Below are positions 1 through 9,535 of a stretch of DNA of 64,000 nt, piece by piece. Source of the stretch: Yoonia sp. G8-12. GTDB taxonomy: Bacteria; Pseudomonadota; Alphaproteobacteria; Rhodobacterales; Rhodobacteraceae. The notes beneath the pieces were generated by a model. It ran no database searches and had not been told where the DNA came from. It worked only from the letters and a program-made list of their open reading frames with translations. Positions within the stretch are counted from its first letter, which is position 1. The number at the start of each line of letters is the position of its first letter. Both the position numbers and the translations under genes were made by a program. The stretch spans positions 3,569,886-3,633,885 of the forward strand of contig NZ_CP151762.1 in assembly GCF_038443675.1 (NCBI RefSeq), given 5' to 3'.

Positions 1-63
1 CGTGTGCCTTCGGCAGAACAGATCATGTTGAATGATGCAGGCGAGATCGAAGGGTTGTTCTAA
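1..63 (+). CDS. fhs: Formate--tetrahydrofolate ligase, C-terminal end only (partial)
   Basis: An open frame enters from the left edge and ends at TAA (61-63). It encodes 20 residues ending in GEIEGLF. Formate-THF ligases characteristically finish with a short acidic stretch and G-L-F, and fhs sits directly upstream of folD in many Rhodobacteraceae. It would make 10-formyl-THF from formate and ATP, feeding the folD reactions downstream. Only the tail is visible, so the assignment rests on the tail motif and the neighbour. Confidence 0.65.
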   Translation, partial: RVPSAEQIMLNDAGEIEGLF

Positions 64-124
64 GAGACACGGGCGGGGCTGTGCCCTGCCCACCCTCCTT
101 TATGTTTGAACAAGAGAAGAAGTG

Positions 125-1018
125 ATGACAGCAACAGTAATTGACGGAAAAGCCTTTGCCGCAAGAGTCCGCGGGCAGGTGGCCGACGGTGTGACCAAGC
201 TCAAGGCCGAGCATGGCATTACCCCGGGTCTGGCTGTTGTGCTGGTTGGCGAAGACCCTGCCAGCCAGGTCTATGTGCGGTCCAAGGGCAAGATGACCGT
301 CGAGGTCGGGATGGCGTCGTTCGAGCACCGGTTGGATGTGGACACCTCCGAGGCCGATTTGCTGGCGCTGATTGCGCAATTGAACGCTGATCCTGCGGTG
401 CATGGTATTCTGGTGCAATTGCCGCTGCCTGCGCATCTGAACAGCGATCTGGTGATCAACAGCATTGATCCGGCCAAGGACGTGGACGGGTTTCATATCT
501 CGAACGTGGGCCTGTTGGGCACGGGGCAGAAAAGCATGGTGCCGTGTACCCCTTTGGGCAGTCTGATGATGCTGCGCGATCATCATGGGTCCTTGTCGGG
601 GATGAATGCCGTGGTGATTGGCCGCTCGAATATCGTGGGTAAACCGATGGCGCAGCTTTTGCTGAACGATAGTTGCACCGTCACAATCGCCCATAGCCGG
701 ACGAAGAACCTTCCTGATGTTGTGCGGCAGGCCGATATTGTTGTGGCCGCTGTGGGGCGTCCGCAGATGGTGACGGGCGACTGGATCAAACCGGGCGCGA
801 CCGTGATTGATGTGGGCATCAACCGGATCGAAAAACCCGAAGGCGGCATCCGTCTGGTGGGGGATGCCGATTATGATAGCTGCGCTGCCGTCGCCGGTGC
901 GATCACCCCCGTGCCGGGTGGCGTGGGGCCGATGACGATCGCTTGTTTGCTGGCCAATACGCTGACAGCATGTTGCCGTGCCAACGGTCTGGCCGAGCCT
1001 GACAGTTTGACCGTTTAA
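125..1018 (+). CDS. folD: Bifunctional methylene-THF dehydrogenase / methenyl-THF cyclohydrolase FolD
   Basis: Cytosolic one-carbon enzyme that interconverts 5,10-methylene-THF and 10-formyl-THF using NADP. The 297-residue length is normal for the family. The catalytic YVRSK motif (Tyr50, Lys54) and the late signature PGGVGPMT are both present, and a Rossmann-type GRSNIVGKP loop marks the NADP site. An in-frame GTG lies at 122, but the ATG at 125 follows a purine-rich AGAGAAGAAG stretch and is preferred. It lies 61 bases after the fhs tail, so the two are probably co-transcribed. Its stop overlaps the convergent pdeM stop. Confidence 0.97.
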   Translation: MTATVIDGKAFAARVRGQVADGVTKLKAEHGITPGLAVVLVGEDPASQVYVRSKGKMTVEVGMASFEHRLDVDTSEADLLALIAQLNADPAVHGILVQLPLPAHLNSDLVINSIDPAKDVDGFHISNVGLLGTGQKSMVPCTPLGSLMMLRDHHGSLSGMNAVVIGRSNIVGKPMAQLLLNDSCTVTIAHSRTKNLPDVVRQADIVVAAVGRPQMVTGDWIKPGATVIDVGINRIEKPEGGIRLVGDADYDSCAAVAGAITPVPGGVGPMTIACLLANTLTACCRANGLAEPDSLTV

Positions 1019-1656
1019 ACGGGTACGGGGATTGCTTTGTGCCCTGTCAGGATTGCGATTGTTGGTCCGTGAAACAGCTTGCGCAGGTCGGCTGCGTGGC
1101 TGTTGAGCCCGCCGGTATAAGCGCCATAGGCGGGCATAATCATGCGCTGATGATCCAACATAAACGCGGGCCTACTGCGCCCTGCAACGCGGTGTTTGGG
1201 GTGATAATGGCCCGACACTTCGGCCCTTTCGGTCGTGGCGATGTGGCGGAATATCAGCGTGCCGACCGTCATTTGCGCCCTATGCGTTCCGCCAAGGTCA
1301 ATCGGGCCCGGATCGTGATTTCCTTCGATCCAGACCCATGATTTTCCTGCCTGCAAACGCGTCAGCCAAAGCCGTGCATCCTCATCCAGACTGTTGGCGG
1401 CATCAAGATCGTCGAAGCTGTCTCCGAGGCAGATGACCTGTCGGGGTTGGGTCGTGGTGATATCGGTCTCAAGTTTCTGCAAGGTTTCCTGCATCTCGTA
1501 AGGGGGTAACATCACGCCACTGCGTCGCGCGATCCGTTCGGATTTGCCCAGATGCAGATCAGAGACGCAGAGCACTGCGTGTTCAGACAAATACAGCGCA
1601 CCTGAGGGCATGGCGCTGCATCGGGTTCCGCAAAAATCAAAGCTATAGGCGTTCAT
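1015..1656 (-). CDS. pdeM: Ligase-associated DNA damage response endonuclease PdeM
   Basis: Calcineurin-like metallophosphoesterase of about 213 residues. The metal-binding motifs are in order: SDLHLGK (Asp33, His35), GDSFDD (Asp79), GNHDP (Asn113-Asp115) and GHYHPKH (His150, His152). The PdeM family is coupled genetically to an Lhr-like helicase and a DNA ligase in bacterial DNA repair. The helicase lies directly upstream on the same strand; no ligase or exonuclease partner is in the window. An open frame reaches a TTG at 1698 that overlaps the helicase stop, but the ATG at 1656 gives the normal family N-terminus. Confidence 0.88.
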   Translation of the reverse strand: MNAYSFDFCGTRCSAMPSGALYLSEHAVLCVSDLHLGKSERIARRSGVMLPPYEMQETLQKLETDITTTQPRQVICLGDSFDDLDAANSLDEDARLWLTRLQAGKSWVWIEGNHDPGPIDLGGTHRAQMTVGTLIFRHIATTERAEVSGHYHPKHRVAGRSRPAFMLDHQRMIMPAYGAYTGGLNSHAADLRKLFHGPTIAILTGHKAIPVPV

Positions 1657-1694
1657 GCTCTGTTCTTGAGGTAAGTCCGATGCGAGTTCAAGCG

Positions 1695-4099
1695 TCAAAG
1701 CGATGACACGCCTGCAGCGGCCATCAGACGGGTGGCTTCTTCTTCCATCAGACGCTCTTGGCCCGCGCCAGCGACCGCGATCCGCCCCTGTTCGAGGAAC
1801 ATGGGCAGGGAGAGCGGGGTGACGCGGTCGAGGTTCAGATGGTCGATCCGCCCTGCTGTGCGGGTCAGCATTTCCTCGATCCGGCCAAAATCAACAAGTC
1901 CGCGCATCGCCTCTTCGCGGGTGATCCATAGCATCAGGTGATCGGGATCGTACTTCGATAGGGTGTCATAGAGGATGTCAGAGGAAAACGTGGCCTGTCG
2001 TCCGCTTTTGCGGGCTTGGGGCAGGTTGAGTTCAATCAGGCCCGCAATCGTGGCTGCACCGCGGAATGTCCGTTTCATCACCGCATTGCCCGACAACCAT
2101 GTTTCAAAATCCGCGCGCATATTGTCGGGTTGCAGCAAGGGGGTGGGGTCTGTGACAGGATCAAGGCCCCAGATCAGCGTCGCATAATCGGTCGCGACAA
2201 AGCCCATGGGATGCAGGTTCAATTCTTCCATGCGTTGGGTGACGAGCATGCCAAGCGTCTGCATCGCGTTGCGCCCCGCAAACCCGTAGATACAAAGATG
2301 ATGGCGCCCTTCGTGCGGAAAGCTCTCAACAAGGATACGGTCTGCTTCAGGCAATTTGGAAAATTTGCGCTGCAGGCCCAGCCATTCAGCGGTATGTACG
2401 GGCAGTTCGGGCCAGTCAGGTTGGTCGAACATGCGCAAGATACGCTGCGACAGCTGGGTGGAATTGGCAAATTTCGTACCCATGAAGGTGGCGATTTTCG
2501 GCGTTTTGTCGGCGCGGCGCGATACCTCGACTGTCATTTCCTTCAGGCCCTCATACCGCACAACCTGCCCGCCGATCAAAAAGGTATCACCGGGGGTGAG
2601 GGTGGCGGCGAAGGCCTCTTCCACCTCGCCCAGGAGTTTGAAATTACCTTTCATGCGCACCTTGAGCGTGTCGGTATCCTGAATGGTGCCGATGTTCATG
2701 CGGATACGTTGCGCTGCCCGCGGGTCGCGCAACTGCCAGCGCCCGTCGGCGGCTTGCAGCAGACGTTTCCATTTGTCATAGGCGCGCAGGGCATAGCCGC
2801 CAGTGGCGCAGAAATCGAGGCAGTCATCAAAGGCCGCGCGCGACAGATCGCGATAGGCACCGACAGTCTTGATTTCGCGGTAAAGCGCATCCGCGTCGAA
2901 GGGGCCAGCGCAGGCGGTGATCAGGATATGCTGACACAGCACGTCGCGGGGACCGGCACCTTTGGGGTCTCCGTCAAGGTCATGGGCTTTGACAGCCTCG
3001 AGTGCAGCGACACATTCGACCACTTCAAAGCGGTTGGCGGGCACCAAAAGCGCCTTGGAGGGCGCGTTGTAGCGATGGTTCGCGCGCCCGATACGTTGCA
3101 CCAGCCGTTTGACGTTCTTGGGCGCGCCAACCTGTATCACCAGATCAACGTCACCCCAGTCGATCCCCAGATCAAGCGAGCCTGTGCAGACGATCGCGCG
3201 CAATTGTCCGGCGACCATCGCGCCCTCAACCCGTTCGCGTTGTTCGCGGGCGAGACTGCCGTGGTGGATGCCGATGGGCAGGTCGTCAGTATTGGCGAGC
3301 CAGAGGTTGTGAAAGAATATCTCGGCCTGCGCGCGGGTGTTGTGAAAGATCAGCGTTGTTCTGTGTTTCTTGACTTCGTCGAGCACCGCAGGGATCGCGT
3401 ATTTGGCCCCGCCACCGGTCCATGGGGGCTTTTCTTGCGTCACCAGCATAGAGATATCCGGATCAGGGCCAGGATCGGCCTTGATGATATCACAAGGATC
3501 AGGATGGCGGGCAAGTTGGCGCGCGATGGCATCCGGATCTTCGACGGTGGCCGAGAGCCCGACACGCCGCAGATCAGGGGCCAGCGTTTGCAGGCGGCTG
3601 AGCGCGAGCATGAGTTGGTCGCCACGTTTGCTTTCGGCCAATGCATGGATTTCATCGAGGATAATGCGTTGCAGGCCTTTGAAGATACGCGGCGCGTCTT
3701 CGTAGCTGGTGAGCAGCGCGAGCGATTCAGGGGTAGTCAGCAGGATATGCGGTGGATCGGCGCGTTGGCGGCGTTTTTGGGTATAGGTCGTGTCACCTGT
3801 GCGGTCCTCGATGCGGATGGGCAGGCTCATCTCTTCGACAGGGCGGCGCAGGTTGCGTTTGATGTCAGCGGCAAGTGCCTTGAGAGGGGAGACGTAGAGG
3901 GTGTGTAGGCCTTCATGCGTGCCGTCAGCCAGTTCGATCAGGGAGGGTAGAAAACCTGCCAATGTCTTCCCGCCACCGGTCGGTGCAATCAGCATGAGCG
4001 CAGATGCCGATGCCTGATCGAGCATGGCCTGCTGATGCGGGTGGATGCTCCAGCCGCGGGTTGCGAACCAATCTTTGAAAAGGGGGGTAGGGCGGTCAT
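1695..4099 (-). CDS. Ligase-associated DEXH-box helicase (Lhr-like), N-terminus frameshifted
   Basis: Superfamily 2 ATP-dependent helicase with Walker A APTGGGKT, a DEIH box, LSATV (motif III), RIGRANH (motif VI), and a long C-terminal Lhr-type region. It pairs with pdeM downstream and probably acts in repair. The continuous frame begins with ATG at 4025 (776 codons). However, codons upstream of it encode LFKDWFATRGW followed by an H-x-H-Q-Q stretch, the usual family N-terminus, and have no start codon in that frame. The natural ATG at 4099 (reading M-T-A-L-P-P) is one base out of phase. One extra G in the G6 run at 4082-4087 would join them into about 801 residues. Confidence 0.85.
4082..4087. 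other. G6 run where the helicase reading frame breaks (one base short)
   Basis: Between the ATG at 4099 and the conserved helicase frame, the reading frame shifts by one base at this six-G run. Seven would restore a family-like N-terminus. It is the same kind of event as at 7253, 22899, 30771-30775 and 50660. Confidence 0.7.
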
Positions 4100-4121
4100 G
4101 TGGCTAAGGTGACGTGCGGGG

Positions 4122-4146
4122 GCGGTGCGTCAAGACGCACCTTACA
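4122..4146 (-). repeat. Short stem-loop repeat, copy 1 (GTGTAAGG head)
   Basis: Read on the minus strand this is GTGTAAGG followed by a palindrome whose arms are GGTGCGT and ACGCACC. Three more copies with the same head and different but self-complementary arms lie at 26064-26087, 26106-26127 and 28736-28757. Confidence 0.6.
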
Positions 4147-4165
4147 CTTTGCACGCTCAGCAACC

Positions 4166-4196
4166 AAAAACGCCTCCACACGGGAGGCCTTTTTGG
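4166..4196. terminator. Bidirectional rho-independent terminator
   Basis: Stem GCCTCC / GGAGGC (4172-4177 and 4183-4188) with a 5-base loop. An A-run lies on one side (4166-4170) and a T-run on the other (4190-4194). It sits just beyond the stop of the minus-strand AAA ATPase gene, so it can end tad-cluster transcription. Confidence 0.8.
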
Positions 4197-4203
4197 TAGC
4201 AGC

Positions 4204-5514
4204 TTAGTGAACGATGTCTTCTTCTTTCACGAACATGTTCGCCCATGCACGGTCAATGAGCTCGGGTGACATCTGATAGGGGATGCCCTCAAACTCGCAG
4301 ATCGAAATCATCTGGTCGATCAGGAAGATCGGCTGATAGTTCGCATAAACATTGTCGATTTCCGGATAGCGGACGTTCAGCAGGTGCACGAGCGTGTCCT
4401 CATCCAGCGGCATCTTGCGTTTGCGGGCGACCATGGCGAAAATCTTGAGGAAGTCTTCCTGGTTCGGGCCATCAATCTTGATCTTATAGAAGATACGACG
4501 CAAGGCCGCTTTGTCGAAGATCGCGTTGGGGTGGAAGTTGGTCGAGAACACAACGAGCGTGTCGAAAGGCACTTCGAACTTTTCACCTGACTGCAGCGCA
4601 AGAATATCCTTGTTTTCTTCAAGCGGAACAATCCAGCGGTTCACAAGGGTCTGCGGCGGTTCTGCCTGACGGCCAAGGTCGTCCACGATGAAGATGCCAC
4701 CGGTTGATTTCAGCTGCAAAGGGGCCTGATAGGTCCGTGCGGTCGGGTTATAGACAAGGTCGAGCATCGACAGGGACAATTCACCACCCGTAATCACGGT
4801 GGGGCGTTCGCAGCGTACGTAACGTGTATCGAACCGGCCCGAGGTGCGGCGCAGGCTGTTGGGGTCATCCACGTCGTCTTCGGCGGCGCTGTGGACGATC
4901 GGGTCATATACGGTGATCACCTGACCGGAATATTCAATCGCGCGGGGCACATAGATTTTGTCACCCAGAGCGTCGCGAATACCGTTCGAGATCGAGGATT
5001 TACCGTTGCCGGGAGGTCCGTACATCAGGATCGACCGACCAGCGCTGACCGCAGGGCCGAGGTTGGAAAGAAGATCTTCCGGAAGCACAAGGTGCCCCAT
5101 CGCTGTTTGCAACTGGTCGCGGGTCAGTTGGATATTGCGGATCGACTGGCGCTGGATCTGCTGGCGATAGATATCAAGCGGCACCGGCATCGCGCCATAG
5201 TATTCAGACTGGCCCAAAGCATCGAGCGCGCGCGCACGGCCCGCATCAGTCAGCTGATAGCCCATTTCATTGCCGCTATTTGCGTTGAGTGTTCCTGTTG
5301 CTTCCAGCAGGAGTTGGCCACGCGCCATGTCAACCAGTTCTTGCGTGACCGGGATTGGCAGGCAGATGGCACGGCTGATTGCCGAGACCAGATCAAGGTT
5401 CATGCGGAACATCGTCTTGATCAAAATATCGCGCATCATGGCCATCGGCAAAAGCATGGCTTCGAGGCTGCGCGGCGCTGGTGGCGCCATTACACTGGTT
5501 GTTTGCACGTTCAT
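4204..5514 (-). CDS. AAA-type ATPase linked to the tad pilus cluster
   Basis: Protein of 436 residues. An N-terminal segment of about 150 residues has no motif I recognise. The P-loop GPPGNGKS is at 166-173, and the Walker B-like GGIFIVDDLGR at about 272-282. It is not TadA, which is a separate gene at 9.5-11 kb. It is the last gene on the strand of the pilus cluster, 124 bases after the prepilin peptidase, and is followed by a strong terminator. A role in pilus assembly or regulation is inference from position only. Confidence 0.8.
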   Translation of the reverse strand: MNVQTTSVMAPPAPRSLEAMLLPMAMMRDILIKTMFRMNLDLVSAISRAICLPIPVTQELVDMARGQLLLEATGTLNANSGNEMGYQLTDAGRARALDALGQSEYYGAMPVPLDIYRQQIQRQSIRNIQLTRDQLQTAMGHLVLPEDLLSNLGPAVSAGRSILMYGPPGNGKSSISNGIRDALGDKIYVPRAIEYSGQVITVYDPIVHSAAEDDVDDPNSLRRTSGRFDTRYVRCERPTVITGGELSLSMLDLVYNPTARTYQAPLQLKSTGGIFIVDDLGRQAEPPQTLVNRWIVPLEENKDILALQSGEKFEVPFDTLVVFSTNFHPNAIFDKAALRRIFYKIKIDGPNQEDFLKIFAMVARKRKMPLDEDTLVHLLNVRYPEIDNVYANYQPIFLIDQMISICEFEGIPYQMSPELIDRAWANMFVKEEDIVH

Positions 5515-5638
5515 ATCAGGTCCCGCCCATCACAAATGAATCCCGGCCGCAGACTCAGCGGCAGTTGTCCCCGAGTTTAGTGGAAACTATGGCAAAATAG
5601 TGAATAAAGATGTGCCTGTCCAAGGCATTGGTCAAGAT

Positions 5639-6124
5639 TCAGAGATAAACAGCAGCATACACAAGATATAGTAGAAGAGTCATGCTGAGGGGGAAACCCT
5701 TAGGGAAGTACCTGCCGGCATTCCAGCTTTTCCACTGTGACACCGGGCGTTTCAGCGGTGTCAGCCGGAACAGCGTGTGAACGACCAACGCCCCCAACAG
5801 GCTGGCCGCGAAGACCCTTAAGATCAATTCGATATCTGTCAGCACAAAGAAAGGGGCCATCGCAGCGATCAGCTTGGCGTCTCCGCCGCCCATCACGCGC
5901 AGTGCCCAAAGCGCCATACAGACCACCAGAACGATGGGAAAATGCAGCCATTGCCACAGATACAATTCCCACCCAAAGGCAAAAGGCCCGAGCACCGCAA
6001 AGACGCCCAGCATGACCGCCACCGTTTTATTGGTGATCTTCATGTCGCGCATGTCATTCCATGAAATGAACAATGCCAGCGGAAAGACGGCCGGAAGAAA
6101 CCAGTAAGCAGCTTGGGCTGTCAT
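5639..6124 (-). CDS. cpaA: Prepilin peptidase (A24 family, CpaA/TadV type)
   Basis: Membrane aspartyl protease of 161 residues that cleaves the leader of Flp prepilins. The first catalytic Asp lies in SWNDMRD (Asp24 or Asp27), the second in GGGDAK (Asp82). The remainder is strongly hydrophobic with several membrane spans. It lacks the methyltransferase domain of larger PilD enzymes, as expected for tad loci. The substrates are presumably the two Flp pilins encoded at 15.9-16.5 kb. Confidence 0.93.
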   Translation of the reverse strand: MTAQAAYWFLPAVFPLALFISWNDMRDMKITNKTVAVMLGVFAVLGPFAFGWELYLWQWLHFPIVLVVCMALWALRVMGGGDAKLIAAMAPFFVLTDIELILRVFAASLLGALVVHTLFRLTPLKRPVSQWKSWNAGRYFPKGFPLSMTLLLYLVYAAVYL

Positions 6125-6136
6125 TGCCTGTTACGC

Positions 6137-6991
6137 CTAGTTTCCAGTGTTGTTTTCAAGAGCTTCCAGTGCGCGCGCGGCTTCCTCAAAATACTGAGGA
6201 TGCGTGTTGATCGCATCATTCAGCAGCGATTTGCCAATTGTAATGTCGTTTTGCTTGATCGCGGCAAGGGCCATCGTGTGCATCAGTTGGGCGCGTTCAA
6301 TCTGGGTCATCGGAATGACCGGAATGGAATAGTTGCGCTGTGCACCGCGGGCCAGAACAAGGTTGTTCTTGGCGGTGAACATATTGCTGTTGAAACGCAG
6401 CGCATCACCAAACATCCGCTCGGCGGCGGCATAATCGCCCCGTGTCAGTTTCGAGAAACCCCAGTTGTTGTAAACCGTGGCAGGGCGTGTGGTCAGACCG
6501 ACGGCAGTTTCGTAGAAACTGTCTGCCTTATCCCACTGCTGACGGCTGTCCGCGACCATCGCTTCAAGTCGATAGCGTTGGAAGGTCTCATATGTTGGTG
6601 GCACTGTGTTCAGTGTTGCCGCCGCATCATCCCATTGGTTTGCCCGAATGAATGCATCAGCAAGCTCTACACGGTCCAAGTTTGATGCCTCTTCGTTTGC
6701 GACAACGGTCTGCCAGGCGGTGATGGCCTCGGTTGGTCGCTTCGCCCGGATCAGCGATTTTGCCAAACCACGCTGCAGGTCAATCCGCCCCGGATCGTTC
6801 GCGTTCGCGTTCGCGAAATAGCGCACGGCCTCATCGGGGTCGCCGACCGTGAGCATCACATCGTTCAGGTTGGTTTCGTCGATCACGTTCAGGTCTTGCA
6901 GGGCACGTTCCACCTGTGCCTCGCCAGATTGTTCACACGCGGACAACCCGACGGTTGCCGCAAAAAGCGTCAGTATAATTGGGTGGCGCAT
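6137..6991 (-). CDS. Tad-locus TPR lipoprotein (TadD-like)
   Basis: A 284-residue protein with a lipoprotein signal (lipobox LSAC, Cys19) followed by tandem tetratricopeptide repeats. These are visible as recurring A-x-x-x-W/Y helices, for example around the AITAWQTVVA and AERMFGDALRF segments. TadD proteins are outer-membrane-associated scaffolds that help the secretin. It lies between a second TPR gene and the prepilin peptidase in the same orientation. Confidence 0.85.
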   Translation of the reverse strand: MRHPIILTLFAATVGLSACEQSGEAQVERALQDLNVIDETNLNDVMLTVGDPDEAVRYFANANANDPGRIDLQRGLAKSLIRAKRPTEAITAWQTVVANEEASNLDRVELADAFIRANQWDDAAATLNTVPPTYETFQRYRLEAMVADSRQQWDKADSFYETAVGLTTRPATVYNNWGFSKLTRGDYAAAERMFGDALRFNSNMFTAKNNLVLARGAQRNYSIPVIPMTQIERAQLMHTMALAAIKQNDITIGKSLLNDAINTHPQYFEEAARALEALENNTGN

Positions 6992-7018
6992 GTTTCTGCG
7001 TCCTTTTGCTGCTCTTGC

Positions 7019-7578
7019 CTATAGGTCCGACATCAATACAAAATCACCTGCACCGCGCCGGATCAGATTAAAGTTCTGATATTCTTGGTCATCAGTATTG
7101 CTCGGATTTTCTAATTTTGCGAGCGCTAAGCGTAAATTGTCGCGGATTTCGTCCGAATTTCCATTATCCGCGGCAAATGCGCGACGGAAAACCTCACTGG
7201 CTTCGCCGATGTTGCCCTTTTCCATCAATATGACGCCCAGGTTGTTCCATGCGGGGGGAATGTCGGGTCTTCCTCCACAGCGCGGCGCAGCCACCGTTCT
7301 GCCTGTCCCAATCGCCCTAGGTTAAGATTGGCCGAGCCGATCGCGGACATTGTATCAACATTCAGGCCCTGTTGTGCTGCGGCACGATTATAGGCTTTCA
7401 GGGCAAGTTCATATTCACCTGCGGCCATAAGGCGATGGCCGACAATCAGGCCGTCCGCGCTTTCGCCGCGCGCCACGCCAGGTGCAAAGACGCCGTCTGA
7501 TGAACGATTAAGGCCGCCTGTCGTGCAGGCGGCCAATGATATCATAACAAGGCCTATGTATAGCGGCCGCAGCATCAT
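7019..7578 (-). pseudogene. Second tad-locus TPR lipoprotein, split by a one-base frameshift
   Basis: The first part (7578 down to about 7255) has a lipoprotein signal ending in SLAAC and TPR sequence up to RWLRRAVEEDPTFPP. The continuation AWNNLGVILMEKG, through to the stop at 7019, is in another frame. One extra base in the G6 run at 7253-7258 would give a single 186-residue TPR protein. The start ATG overlaps the tadC stop. The reading is intact apart from that one base, which suggests a consensus error rather than decay. Confidence 0.8.
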
Positions 7579-8555
7579 TGCAGGTTAGCCTCAAGGTTAA
7601 CGGCAATCGCGTAGATGGATGGCCCAATCAACATCGCCATCAGCGGCGGTACGGTCAGCATCATTGTTGCGAGCGTCATCTTTGTTGGCAGTTTGTTGGC
7701 CTTTTCCTCGGCCCGCATAACGCGTTTGTCGCGCATTTCCGAGGAATAGACCCGCAGCGCATCCGCGATTGACGTACCAAATTGTGATGATTGCACCAGC
7801 ACAGTGACAAAGCTGGAAATATCCGCAACACCGCAGCGATCGGACATATCTTTTAGAACGGTATTTTTGTCTTTGCCGGCCTTGGCCTCTTGGCTGACAA
7901 TTTCGAACTCTTCGGCCAGTTCTGGGAAGCCAGATTTCAGTTCGCGCGCGACCCGGATAATTGACTGATCCAAGGACTGACCGGCCTCGACACAGACCAG
8001 CATCATATCAAGGCTGTCTGGGAATGCGTTTATGATAGCTTCTTGGCGCATTTGTTGGCGGCGTGTCACCCAGTACTTCGGCAGGACATAGCCAATACCG
8101 CCTGGGATCAAGATCCACATGGCAAGTTGCTGTGTGGTAGCTTCAACGCCTGTTGTCATCTGGAAGATCGTATAGGCTCCGCCGCAGAGAAGGCCAAAGA
8201 TGCCCAACGCGAATTGCAAAAAGTTATAAATTCGTACTGAGTTCTTGCTGCGGTAACCGGCCTGCAGCAACTTCAACTTTGCAGCAGAGTACTCATCCGC
8301 GTTTTGCGGTTCCAGAAAGTTGGCATATTTTTCAAGCTTGTCTTTGCCGGAGGCAGAGCGCAGTTGCTTGCCTTTGCCCTTTTTTAGGGTTTCCGCCGAG
8401 GTATTCGCGGCCTTGATCCGGTCGAGAGGATCGACCTCGCGCTTGAGCAGCACGGGAAGCGTGATCAAAATGAGAAAGACGCCCAGCAAACCGACGACCA
8501 TCAACGGGCCGTATGGCCCCAACATGTCGGTGATCATTGTTTGAATGTTTTCCAT
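7575..8555 (-). CDS. tadC: Tad pilus inner-membrane platform protein TadC (T2SS F family)
   Basis: Protein of 326 residues with an N-terminal membrane segment, a cytoplasmic stretch, two further membrane helices, a GspF-type domain (VCVEAGQSLDQSI region, about residues 180-300), and a C-terminal membrane segment. With TadB it forms the platform that couples the TadA ATPase to pilus assembly. It is immediately downstream of tadB (9-base gap) and overlaps the start of the next gene. Confidence 0.93.
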   Translation of the reverse strand: MENIQTMITDMLGPYGPLMVVGLLGVFLILITLPVLLKREVDPLDRIKAANTSAETLKKGKGKQLRSASGKDKLEKYANFLEPQNADEYSAAKLKLLQAGYRSKNSVRIYNFLQFALGIFGLLCGGAYTIFQMTTGVEATTQQLAMWILIPGGIGYVLPKYWVTRRQQMRQEAIINAFPDSLDMMLVCVEAGQSLDQSIIRVARELKSGFPELAEEFEIVSQEAKAGKDKNTVLKDMSDRCGVADISSFVTVLVQSSQFGTSIADALRVYSSEMRDKRVMRAEEKANKLPTKMTLATMMLTVPPLMAMLIGPSIYAIAVNLEANLQ

Positions 8556-8564
8556 CTGGGCCCC

Positions 8565-9530
8565 CTAGACCTTAATGTTAACCAAGGACCGCATCACAAT
8601 GAGGTTCACCACAAGAAATGCAACCACAATCAGAACAGCGGGAATGAAGAGCGGGCTGGTCATAACTTCATCATAATAGTCAGGCTTCACAAGGTTGATG
8701 CCAAGCAATGCCACAACGGGGAACGCCGACAGCAAGTTGCCGGACCATTTCGCCTCGGCAGTGATCGCGGCGACGCGGCGGAAAAGGCGGAACCGCGCGC
8801 GGATCACTTTGGCCAGACCGTCCAGAATTTCAGCAAGGTTACCACCGGATGTTTGCTGGATCGTCACCGCAACCGCCAGAAAGCGCATGTCCTGATTATC
8901 GAGCCGTTCCGCCATCGCCTTGAGCGTTTCGCCCATATCGCGACCATAGGCGGCCTCATCAGAAATCATGCCCATTTCTGTACCCAATGGGTCTGGTACT
9001 TCGCGTGCCACAATGCTGACCGCCGATGAAAACGGGTGACCGACGCGCAGCGAACGCACCATCAGTTCGACCGCTTCCGGTAGCTGTTCCGCAAGCATGT
9101 TCATGCGTTTTTTGGCTTTGCCATTCACCCAAACATAAACGCTGCCGATGCCCATAAGCACCGCGACGAGTGCGCGGATCGGAACGCCCACAGCGGTCAA
9201 TGCCGTCAAGAGGGCAAAAGAAACACCGCTGAGGACAACCATCATGATCATTAACTGAATCGGTGTAAAAGCAATATTGGCTTTTTGTGCACGATCCGCC
9301 AGCAAAGAGTAGATCGGGATGCTCTGCGACTTCATGTGTTGGGTCATCTCCTTGCGGAGTTGGTCCAGCACCTGTTCGCGGCTTCCGCCTTTGTCGAGCA
9401 TGTCCAGACGGCGGTTGACCTTGCCATCCATGCTGATCGACTTGCCAAAAATGACAAGGTAAGCGCCCTGAACCAGCGCCAGAACGGCGACAAAAATCAG
9501 AACGTAAATAAGTGGTTCGACTGAAATCAT
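8565..9530 (-). CDS. tadB: Tad pilus inner-membrane platform protein TadB (T2SS F family)
   Basis: Protein of 321 residues with the paired membrane helices and central GspF domain (MVRSLRVGHPFSSAV region, about 155-280) typical of TadB. It is the heteromeric partner of TadC in the inner membrane. It begins 5 bases after the tadA stop, so translation of the two is probably coupled. Confidence 0.93.
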   Translation of the reverse strand: MISVEPLIYVLIFVAVLALVQGAYLVIFGKSISMDGKVNRRLDMLDKGGSREQVLDQLRKEMTQHMKSQSIPIYSLLADRAQKANIAFTPIQLMIMMVVLSGVSFALLTALTAVGVPIRALVAVLMGIGSVYVWVNGKAKKRMNMLAEQLPEAVELMVRSLRVGHPFSSAVSIVAREVPDPLGTEMGMISDEAAYGRDMGETLKAMAERLDNQDMRFLAVAVTIQQTSGGNLAEILDGLAKVIRARFRLFRRVAAITAEAKWSGNLLSAFPVVALLGINLVKPDYYDEVMTSPLFIPAVLIVVAFLVVNLIVMRSLVNIKV

Positions 9531-9535
9531 GTCGG

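Noticed and set aside
23..694. Minus-strand open frame opposite folD
   Set aside because: The sequence is antisense to a well-conserved enzyme and rich in His/Arg/Gln, the usual composition of shadow frames.
2016..3908. Long plus-strand open frame opposite the helicase
   Set aside because: It lies completely antisense to a conserved helicase and has no recognisable family; long antisense frames are expected in GC-rich coding DNA.
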